Positions 47,756 through 56,960 of a DNA stretch of 64,000 bases are shown piece by piece. The translations under genes and the position numbers were made by a program. This DNA is from Zygnema circumcarinatum (Eukaryota; Streptophyta; Zygnematophyceae; Zygnematales; Zygnemataceae): the NCBI GenBank assembly GCA_037447605.1, contig CM074804.1, positions 7,546,835 through 7,610,834 of the forward strand, given 5' to 3'. The notes beneath the pieces are model-generated. The model saw nothing but the letters and a program-made list of their open reading frames with translations. It was not told the DNA's origin and searched no databases. Each line of letters begins with the position of its first letter. The stretch's first letter is position 1.

Positions 47756-48626
47756 CTGAAATAATGAATGATCTTCCTTGCCGCGTTACGCCACTTCATA
47801 TCCCAAAGGCTGCCAAAAAAAAAGACAGCTCACTTGCCATTTTTCAATGAACTTATAACCCTAACTGAACATAACGAGTAGCATGGAAACCAGTGCTGCT
47901 GCCACCCTGACAGCGGGTCAAGTGGCAAGGGAGAGGAGGAGAGAAGGCAAAAATTTGTCGCTTGCTACCCCTACAAATGAAAAGCTTTGTTTTTTCAAGT
48001 GATTGAAATACCTGTCACTTCGTCTTCTCTTCGCGGTCCATGACCTCCCTAACAGCTGTCCGCATCTTCTCCTGCTCTTCTTTTTTCAGTCTTCGGTGCT
48101 CTCTCTGTACTCAAGTTCGAAGGGAGAAAGAAACGAGAACTAAGACTAACCCCAACTTACAGATAGACCCCAAATTCTGCGGATCGTCTGAAAAGGTTAA
48201 ACACATGCTTCTCTTGTTCAATGGAAGATGAGCACAGAGATTGATTACAACAATGCTGCATTCAAACATTTGCATTTCATTTGAAAAAACTGAAGGGAGT
48301 CATATCTCTTTTCCTAAGCACTTGGTGGGGGTCTCTATCCCATAAAACGGAACCAGATATGGTTTCTACGATTTGAGAGTTTCAGGGTCGATTGGAATTT
48401 TAGGAAACAGAAGGCAATCAGTGGAAAGTTAAAGACTTCAAGTTGAAAAGACCACATGAGTGTTCACATTTCAGCCTGTTAATCATCCTCTAGCCCCCAA
48501 AAAATGATCTCTCATCAATCAAAGGATAGTTCAAGGAAACGGCGAAACCCGCCCATTGTGAACCCTACAGCCAGAATCGAAGTTCCTCAAGTTTACTTCC
48601 TCCCCTACCCTCCATTTCCTCAACCA

Positions 48627-48780
48627 AACCCTAATTTCTTAACCCAAATTCCTTAGCCCTAATTCCATAACCCAAATTCCTTAGCCCTAATTCCATAACC
48701 CTAATTCCTTAACCCTAATTCCTTCGCCCTCATTCCATAACCCTAAATCCGTAACCCTGATTCCATAACCCCAATCCCTG
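48627..48780. repeat. 15-bp CCCTAATTCC(T/A)TAA(C) tandem, telomere-like
   Basis: About ten imperfect 15-bp units containing CCCTAA or CCCAAA separated by TTCCTTA or TTCCATA. The CCCTAA core resembles the plant telomere repeat but the period is 15, not 7. It lies in spacer DNA. Confidence 0.75.
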
Positions 48781-49303
48781 CCCTGAACCCTCGCCCCCTT
48801 GACACCAACCCTAACTCCTACACCCCCCACTCCCTCCTCTTCCCTTCCCCCCTCCCTTCCCCCCCTTAACCCTAATCCCTGAACCCTCCCCCCTCAGCCC
48901 CAAACCCTAACCCTTTCCCCGGGGGGGCCACGTGGCGCACCCTCCGCGCCCAGGCGGGCAGGTCGCAGACGCCGTCGTAGAAGGTCCCCGCGGAGAGTCC
49001 GAAGGCGCAGTTTGCCGCCAGGAACCAGACGGCCGTCAGCAGGGGCCGCCGACGAATCGGCATGCGCCACGTCACCCCAGGGCGGCGCTGGGCGTGCCAC
49101 GTGGTAGCTCCACGTCACCCCAATGCGGCTCTGGGCGTGCCACGCGGCAGAGCCACAGTCGTGAGACGCCGTCGGTCGGCACGGGTCAGCGCAGTCGTGA
49201 AATATGATTGGCCCTCACCCAAAAAAAAAAAAAAAATCAAAAAAAAAATTGATAAAATTAATTAATTAAATTTAAAAAAAAAAAATTAAAATTATTTTCT
49301 CCA

Positions 49304-49337
49304 TTTGTAAAGCGAGCCATGCGGGGATTGATTGCAA
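49304..49337 (+). repeat. 34-bp dispersed repeat, copy 1
   Basis: The sequence starting TTTGTAAAGCGAGCCATGCG and ending GATTGATTGCAA occurs identically at 55998-56031. In both places it follows an A- or T-homopolymer-rich stretch and is followed by GCAATG-type sequence. Confidence 0.85.
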
Positions 49338-51084
49338 AGCAATGCAATGCAATGTTTGGAACAAACCCATTTGGGCCGAATGCTGTGTATGCGCTTCGGT
49401 AAAAGGCTTTGCAGCTTCATCTCATCGTCTCTTGGTCTCTGGCGCTTTCAGGACCCAAAAGCGACGATGGAAGTGTTAGTTTGATTGCGGAAAATGTTAG
49501 TCAGCGAGAATGTGGTTAGCGCTGGTTGATTAGTAGATGTGCATGGTTAACTGCATGGTTTGGTCAAGTGAGTAGTGTCTCGTGACTAAAGCAGGAAGTG
49601 GTGGCTAGAACTCGAAGGCGGAAGAAGAGAATCGCTGATTGGACTACACCTGACCAGACCAGTTCACTAACTAAGGCATGAAAATGTTGGCTAATTCGCC
49701 TCCATGACCACGACCTGCCGTCTAGTCAGCACAATTTGTAGATCCTAGTCACACGTGTGATCGAAAGTGACAACGCAACTGTCTGCCCTCCACGGAACGG
49801 GCTTTATGTCGATATCCGTTTAACGGGATGATGTTGACCGTTCGGCGTAACACACAATCTCCGTCACACGTGGCAAGTCACGCGCAGTACGGCGGGGAGG
49901 GAAGCTTCCAAGATTTCTATTCCGACCGTACGGGAGCTTTGTCCGAAAGTAGGTTCAAAAAACGACAAAACGAAGGCCCGCCCGCGTGAAGCTCGGGCGC
50001 AGTACCACGTGGAGTCGTTGACTGCGGGCAGCCGCGGATTGACGCCACGTGGTGGTAGGTATTTCGGCGCGGCATTGATGACGGCGGCGGGCAGCGCGTC
50101 GTCGTCTACGTTGCGCCCACAGGCCAAACCGACCAACCGATAGAAGTACGGCCATTCTGTCCCGGTCTGAACACCAAGGACCAATCTCCGCCGTCCGCTC
50201 TGGTGATCTTACGGCGGAGGAACTCCCGGGTCCGCAGAAAAAAGGGCAATCCCCTCTGATTGGCTGCGCGACTTCGACCTCGATCTTCGTGGCGCGCTAA
50301 GCGGGGGTCACGCCACGCGCCTAAGTTTGAGCACTGCTGTACTTGATTGGCAGCCGGCTCGCACTTGCGAGTCCTTCTGTGTGCGACGCGTGGCGAATGT
50401 GGTCCCACCGAGACCCAATCTTCCACTTACGACCACCGTCGATGGCTGTCGGAGGATCCTTCAGCAGCGTCCGATCAGCCATGAAGATACGGATGACGTC
50501 ATCCGTCCGCTCGCCGTAGAATCACCGTGTAGCCGTGATGCCACGTGGAGCCCTCGCTAGACCTCCCCCCCCTCTGCCGAGGGACGCTTGTCGGGACCTG
50601 CGACAAGATCTGTCTTACTGCACGGACGGCCCGGATCGCCCATCGACCAAAATATGTGGCCACTGGCGTTATTTCAGTCGTTCGATCTCTGACATTGCCG
50701 ATCAGGCCTGCACGCGCGCCCCCACCGACCAGAAAGCGCCGCCGCGCAGAATGAAATTCCTGGGAAAAGGCCGCCGTTGTGTCGGTGCGCTCTGGCGCTT
50801 TCGAACGCACGCCGACACGTGCCGCGTTTGGCCTCGCCAAAAGCGCCGTCCCACCGGTTGAACCGTCGTCTTGTCCAGACACGTGGCGTTCGGGAAGTGG
50901 TCTGGAGAACGACGGAACCGTTTTCTATACCGAGTCGTTCCCACTGCAATCTGGGATTTGGCACTCCATAAGGCGGCGGGGGGGGGGGGTCCTGTCATCG
51001 GCAGCTGCAAGAGCTGTGCTTTCAGAGTGAGGGTCCTCTCACCGGAAGCTGCAAAACTTTGCTTTCAGAGTAAGACTCCTGAGA

Positions 51085-52318
51085 ATGAGTAACATGGGGA
51101 AGCAGTTAACGAATGGATCCATGGGGAATAAAAGGGTTCGAGAAGAAGAGGAATTCTCTGGAAGCAAGAAGGCACGACGCCTCAGCAGCACTAGCAGCTG
51201 CAGTGAGGAGAGGGGGAGGGAGACACCGGGAGATTTAGGAAAGAAAAGGGCTCGAGAAGAGGAGCTATATGGAAGCAAGAAGACACAACGTCTCAACAGC
51301 AGCAGCAGCAGTAGCGAGAGGGTGGAGGAAGAAGAAAGCGATGACGATTGTGTCATCCTCCCTGGAAACCCTACGGCGAAAAAGGACACCGCGGAGAAAG
51401 TGGAAGCCGCGGAGGCGAAACAAGGAGAGGACGACGACGACGAGGACGTCGTCATATTGGGAGAGAAAGGACCGGTAAGTGGGGCTTGGGTGGAGCTCTC
51501 GCTTCTTTACAGCATTTTAGACAAAGAGAGAGGGAGAGAGGTGGGTAGAGAGATCTAATCTTGCATGGGAGGGTGGAATCGGCAGGTGGCGTGCCGCGAT
51601 TTCGCGCACGCTCGTCACGACTGCATAAAGTTTAAGTTTAAGGCGTCCATCATCTCTGACCACCATCAGCACTGCGAGAAGGTAAGGAATGTTCGAGAAT
51701 TGAATTTTTTTTGTATTATTTTTTTTTAATATTATTATTTTTTTCATTTTTTTTTTTTTTTTTTTTTTTTAATAAATACTTATGTCTGTATTGGGATGTT
51801 CTGCGCAGTGCTTCTGCTACGTGTGCGACTGTCGCGCACCGTGCTCGGAGTGGCGGATTCACTGCCACGCTACCAACAAGGAGTTCCTTTGGAAGGCGCT
51901 TCGGACGGCTGCAAGGATTGCAAGGAATGGCGGCGTTGAGGAGGAAGAGGAGGAAGAGGACGACTGGGAGGGGGTTCCTATCATTCCTATCAAGGACATT
52001 CCGGTAGCAAAGGAGAAACTGGAGGAAAAAATAGTTGTAAAGATAGAGAAGGGAGAAGAGAGAAAGCGGAAGGAGGATGAGGAGAGCGATGACGACGACT
52101 GCGTCATCCTCCCTTCAAATCCCTTCGACTCGGACGCCACGGAGGAGAAAGAACGCGAAGAGGAGAACGACGACTCGGATGCCGCGGAGGAGAAAGAACG
52201 CGAAGAGGAGGACGACAACTCGAAGGAAACTGATATAGACTTCAAAAAAAGGTCTGACCCGGTGGCTGACACCGTCAAAGACCTGCATGTAGTAAAAGAG
52301 GAGGCGAAGGAGTGTTGA
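51085..52318 (+). CDS. RIN13-like protein with acidic, SIM-like motifs
   Basis: Three exons in phase (51085-51474, 51586-51681, 51809-52318) encode 331 residues. The central conserved block spans the exon 2/3 junction: VACRDFAHARHDCIKFKF, then CEKCFCYVCDCRAPCSEW and HCHATNKEFLWKALR. This Cys/His pattern is the hallmark of plant RPM1-interacting protein 13 and relatives, nuclear proteins linked to immune responses and auxin regulation in Arabidopsis. The N-terminus contains two copies of a module (KRVREEEEFSGSKKARRL and KRAREEELYGSKKTQRL, each followed by a Ser tract). Three acidic-hydrophobic motifs (DDDCVILPGNP near residue 90, DEDVVILGEKG near 122, DDDDCVILPSNP near 258) fit the SUMO-interacting motif pattern. 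The C-terminus repeats acidic AATEEKEREEE-type modules. Molecular function is not established for this copy. Confidence 0.8.
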
Positions 52319-52380
52319 TTCTCGGTAGAGTGACAGCGCTTGGGACGAGGGGCTGGGACGCATTTAGGTCCTCACTTTGA

Positions 52381-52740
<360 letters not shown>

Positions 52741-52809
52741 AATAGAGAAAGAGAGAGAGAGAAAGAGAGAGAGTGGCAGGGAGGGGGGAGGAAGGAGGGG
52801 GGAGGGGGG

Positions 52810-53581
52810 ATGTCCCGCGCCAACCTGGAGGACCGCGTGCTGCAGAGGGCTGCCATGGCTCCTCCACCTGCTTATGTTCCGCATCATGTCAATCCTACAT
52901 GGGTGCCGCTGGAAAGGATGACAACGGAGTCGTTGAGAGGTTATGGGCAGGATGTTCTACAGAGCAGCAGGTACACCCCGCAGCAGATAGCCAACCAAGG
53001 CCTTGGCCAGGGTCAGGGACCGATGTCTTCCAATGGGGAATCCTCTGCGGTGGTGCGCCACACTAGTATTGCGATCAGGCCCGGAATGGCCTATCAGCCG
53101 CGGCCCCGCCACGTGCCTGCTGCTGGAGTTATTGGCAGCGGCATGGCACTATCCAACAGCTCTGTTCGCTCTCTGCCGCAGACATCTGTCAGGCAGCAGC
53201 CTCCTCTGGATGAGCATGAGGCAGATGAGGAAGAATGGCTGCAAGCAAGAGACCACAAGCAGGAAAGAGATTGTGCGGCCGCAGATGGTCGTGTCAGAGG
53301 CCAACAATGAAATGGGGCAAGCGGATATGATGTGGCCCAGCTCTCGCACGTACTGGCAGGGTCTCGGGTCAGGAATGTCATCGATGGGAATGGGTATGGG
53401 TCATTCTTCAATGGGATTGGAGGGCAGAGGCATGGGGCTTGCTCCTCCCGTCACTGTTCGTACACTCATTCAAGTCCATGCGGCTCCACGCCGGTCACGA
53501 GAAGAAGAAGATGATGATTCCAACGAGTCTATTGAAGGGGAAGCTGCCACGCGGCAGGTTCTTAGTCAGTTGAGTCTTTGA
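52810..53581 (+). CDS. unassigned protein, apparently interrupted by a frame change
   Basis: From the ATG at 52810 the frame reads [20 protein letters not shown] and continues as a Gln/Pro/Ser/Gly-rich, probably disordered protein to about residue 150 ([17 protein letters not shown]). It then degenerates and stops at 53310. In the +1-shifted frame plausible sequence begins at about the same point: [20 protein letters not shown], a Met/Gly-rich stretch, [20 protein letters not shown], and a Leu-Ser-Leu end with stop at 53579-53581. The overlap region (about 53235-53270) holds no GT-AG intron. A one-base indel, real or from sequencing, near 53255-53265 would join both parts into about 255 residues. 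I recognise no domain. Translation of the intact part is supported only by composition. Confidence 0.5.
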
Positions 53582-54214
53582 GAGGAAGCTTCCGTCCCTG
53601 CTTTGGAGTAACGTGCCTGCATTTCCTGAAGGCAGGCAGGGAAAACGTGTGGGAAGGAATCATGGAGGCGATTATTTGAGTGTCTTGTGCCCAGCCCTCG
53701 CACCGATCGGATATCACTTTGCAAAGAAGAGGGCGTCCACCAAGCTTTTTTATGGCAAAGCAATCATCGGCTGTGGCAAGGCTAGCTTGGTGGTGCCCTG
53801 CCATTGCATTGCATGGCATGCCTGGCCATGTGCGAACATGGGAGTTCGGTTTTGTTCCATGGATTGGCATGCCATGAGGTCTTCTAGTATGCTATGGCAT
53901 GGCAGTGCTGGCTATCCTGTCCATAGCACCAAGTAGGCTTGATGTTAGGGGAACTGGGAGGGAGGTGGGTTTGCATGTATGTTGTGCAGTATATGGGGCC
54001 CCTGTGCCAAGTAGTCCTTTTTTAGCTATGTTTAGTTTATGGGGTGGTCTTTTTTAGCAGAGATATGGGCAGGGATAAGTGCAGAGGCTTGCCTTTGTAG
54101 CCAAGGTCGTCCTCATCAGTTCATGGAAATCACTTCTTTATTGATGGTTTTACACAAAGAATTCATTTGTTTGCGCAACACTTGTTGGGTTTACAAACTC
54201 CTACAATCTTATGG

Positions 54215-54250
<36 letters not shown>

Positions 54251-54260
54251 NNNNNNNNNN

Positions 54261-54292
<32 letters not shown>

Positions 54293-55517
54293 AGACTTGT
54301 CCTCTTTGAGGATGACGCTGCTAAACTTCTATCTCACTGAAATACTGGAACTGCAAGTGACATAGACACCGAGTACAAAAATGAATGCAACAATCCACAA
54401 GTGCCCTCTACGCCGACCGCTGTGGCCAACCGCGAATGGCTGCGACGGCAGCGGCTTCCTCGAGCACTCGCTCCGCAACGCTCACCGCCTCCCCCTTCCT
54501 TCCCAAACTCGTGGACTTTACGCACATCAAATGCCAAACGCCCCCCCGGTTACAGACCGAAAGAAACGGAACTACTTTCCCATGAGGGTTTCAGCCGGAC
54601 CTCCTCCCGGACCCGGTATTTGTCCGATGTGGGTTTCCACAGAGCGAGTGGGAGAGGGCCCCTCCTCCTCCTCCTCCTCGGACGGGCGGAGGGGTCGCGA
54701 GGGAGAGAGCCCCTTTTCTTCATCGTCTCTTTGCGACCCTTCGCCCGGCAGTCGTACACGTACTTGGAATACTGCACGGGACAGCCAAACAGAAAAACAG
54801 ATATTAAAAAAAAAATAGAAATAAAATAGAAATAAACTTATAATAAAAAAAAAGAAAAAAAACGAACAAACAACAAAGGAAATAAACAGGACAGGATAAA
54901 CAAGAAGGACAGAAGAAGAACACGAAACAAGATACAGCAAACAAATAAATTCAAAATTTTCTGGTTTGAGAATGATCTCCCCTCACCTTTCCGCGCTCTC
55001 CCAAGAGGGCGATGTCGTCCTTCTCCTCTCCTCGCGCGTTTCCCTCCCACTCCCTTACTAAGCATTGAATATTCCTTCTCATTGTCTTCATCCCCCCTCC
55101 TCTGTCTCTTCGTTCCTCTCACTCTTTCTACTTCCATTTCCTCCCCAGATTCGTTGACACTTCCGCATTCCCTCCTTCCTTGCATGCAGTTGCAGCAAAA
55201 CGTCTATCACAACCACAGGTACAGCCCATTCGCATTACCTGCTTCCATACAAAGGCAGAAAGGCTTTCTGGGTCTTCCAAAGAAAATTGGAAAAACGAGG
55301 GAGGGAGGGAGGGAGGGAGGGAGCGAGGGAGTCCCACTGACCTTGCCTGTCTCGTGAGATTCCGCAAATCTCGCCATGATCCTCAACGGAGGGAGAGAGT
55401 GCAGCATCACTCCGCACCCTCTCAGCATCTCTCTTCTCCTCTCCCAGAGCACATTCTGCCCGGCCCTGCCCTCTCACACCGCCTCTCCAACACTCACACA
55501 CCACATAACCGCAGCAC
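53582..55517. other. 3' flank and low-complexity spacer
   Basis: Includes the likely 3' region of the preceding gene with CATGGCATG-rich sequence (53800-53910), the poly-A run with gap, then mixed A-rich and C-rich DNA to 55.2 kb and a GGGA run at 55298-55328. I see no reliable gene. Confidence 0.45.
54215..54291. other. poly-A run containing a 10-N assembly gap (54251-54260)
   Basis: Homopolymer A on both sides of ten N. The true length is unknown, and the sequences on either side may not be exactly adjacent. Confidence 0.95.
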
Positions 55518-55800
55518 CTCTGGAGCCGGGCGCGCATGCAAACGTGCTGCGCAGTTTGAGGCAGAGGGAGCAGAAGGAGCGATCTGCAGAGGCAGGTGCG
55601 AAGAATGGAGGCGAGAGGAGAGGGGGGAAGGAAGAGAGGGAGGGAGGCAATACCGCTGCAGCAGGGAGGCGGCGGGAAAGAGAAGAGACGCGCAGGCGGG
55701 AGGGAGAGGGGCGGCGCGCTGGCGAGGAGGAGGGGCATGCTGCGCAGCTGTAGGCGGTCGCCTCCACGGCGGCAAGAGCAGCGGCTTGGGCTGCCGCCAT
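55518..55800 (-). CDS. possible first exon of an unassigned plastid-targeted gene
   Basis: On the minus strand an ATG at 55800 opens MAAAQAAALAAVEATAYSCA, followed by a Ser/Pro/Arg-rich, acid-poor stretch of about 70 residues, typical of a transit peptide. A donor (CCAGAG followed by GTGCTG) lies at 55518. A CACGTGG box sits at about 55881, upstream of the start. Possible later exons at 55.37 kb (MARFAESHETGK) and 55.25 kb (DPESLSAFVWKQ) can be seen but not joined with confidence. Composition alone could produce such a frame in GA-rich DNA, so this is tentative. Confidence 0.3.
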
Positions 55801-55997
55801 AGCTGCCTGCGAGGGCTGCAGGTGAAGGAGAAGTAGAGGGAAATTGAGAGTGAGAGGGAGAAAAGAAAGTGAGAACCACGCCACGTGGAGCGCCCGAAAC
55901 GTGGAGGCCTGTGATTCGCGAAGGGATTCAATGAAATATTTATCGCGTGTACTAAGGCAGAGAGGGGCCCTCTGCAGGACCTTTTTTTTTTACTCCT

Positions 55998-56031
55998 TTT
56001 GTAAAGCGAGCCATGCGGGGATTGATTGCAA
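55998..56031 (+). repeat. 34-bp dispersed repeat, copy 2
   Basis: Identical to 49304-49337. Here it lies directly before the MITE-like terminus at 56044 and the palindromic array. Confidence 0.85.
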
Positions 56032-56043
56032 TGCAATGGAATA

Positions 56044-56071
56044 GGGGGAGTCAGACCTTGACCATCGCTTA
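56044..56071 (+). mobile_element. solo terminus of the 1321-1612 element family
   Basis: Starts AGGGGGAGTCAGACCTTGAC and continues CATCGC, matching the right arm of the 1321-1612 element for about 27 bases, then diverges. It is preceded by AAT, like the complete copy. No matching opposite end is visible downstream, so it is a truncated copy or the end of a larger element that includes the following array. Confidence 0.65.
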
Positions 56072-56089
56072 CGAAATTCCCGAATTCCA

Positions 56090-56960
56090 TTGCCAGTAAC
56101 TACAACCATTGATTCCCGCCCCACCCAATCATTGCCAATGGTTGCAGCCATTGGCTGGCTACTCAGCCAACCATTGCAAGCAACTGCAACCATTGGACCA
56201 TTGATTCCCGCTCCACCCAACCATTGCCAATGGTTGCAACCATTGGCTCGCTTCCCAGATAACCATTGCAAGTAAGTTCAACCATTGGACAATTGATTCC
56301 CGCTCCACCCAACCATTGCCAATGGTTGCAACCATTGGCTGGCTAAGCAGCCAACCATTGCCAATAAGTGCAACCATTGGACCATTGATTCCCGCCCCAC
56401 CCAATCATTGCCAATGGTTGCAACCATTGGCTGGCTATCTAGCTAACCATTGCCAATGGTTGCAACCATTGGCTGGCTGGAGAGCCAACCATTGCCAATG
56501 TCTGCAACCATTGGATCATTCATTCCCGCCCCACCAAATAAATTGCCAATGGTTGCAACCATTGGCTGGCTTCCCAGCCAACCATTGCAATTAACTTCAA
56601 CCATTGGACTATTAACTCCTGCTCCACCCAACCATTGCCGATGGTTGCAACCATTGGCTGGCTATCCAGCCAACCATTGCCAATAACTGCAACCATTGGA
56701 CCATTGATTCCCGCCCCACCCAATCATTGCCAATGGTTGCAACCATTGGCTGGCTACCCTGCCAACCATTGCCAATAACTGCAACCATTCGACCATTGAT
56801 TCCCGCCCCACCCAACCATTGGATCCTATGGTTGCAACCATTGGCTAGCTATCCTGCCAACCATTGCCAATGACTGCAACCATTGGACCATTGATTCCCT
56901 CCCCATCCCACCATTGGATCCAATGGTTGGCTGGATCGGGAACCAACGGTTTGCAAATCG
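56090..56960. repeat. palindromic minisatellite, about nine 92-105-bp units
   Basis: Each unit contains the 20-bp perfect palindrome CCAATGGTTGCAACCATTGG, a GGCTGGCT...AGCCAACC stem, and the linker CCATTGATTCCCGCCCCACC. Units differ by substitutions, mainly in the stem loop and linker. Frames on both strands are open (QPMVATIGNGW-like repeats) but these are repeat artefacts. Confidence 0.9.

Larger units (their letters stand above)
47756..51084. other. long spacer with repeats, no gene called
   Basis: Holds a possible 5' exon of the preceding gene near 48.0-48.1 kb, a degenerate telomere-like tract (48627-48780), a cluster of CACGTGG/CACGTCAC boxes at 48928-49160 and again at 49865-50885, an A-rich block (49214-49290) and a dispersed 34-bp repeat (49304-49337). 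Overlapping frames at 49.9-51.0 kb on both strands reflect high GC and few stops; none has domain-like sequence. Confidence 0.5.

Noticed and set aside
48005-48100. Possible helical exon (KKEEQEKMRTAVREVMDREE) upstream of the unassigned minus-strand gene
   Set aside because: A stop codon precedes the donor in its best frame, so it could not be joined; mentioned only as a possibility.
49864-50964. Several overlapping 100-130-codon frames in GC-rich DNA
   Set aside because: Mutually overlapping on both strands, Arg/Pro/Ala-rich composition expected from GC content, no family-like sequence.
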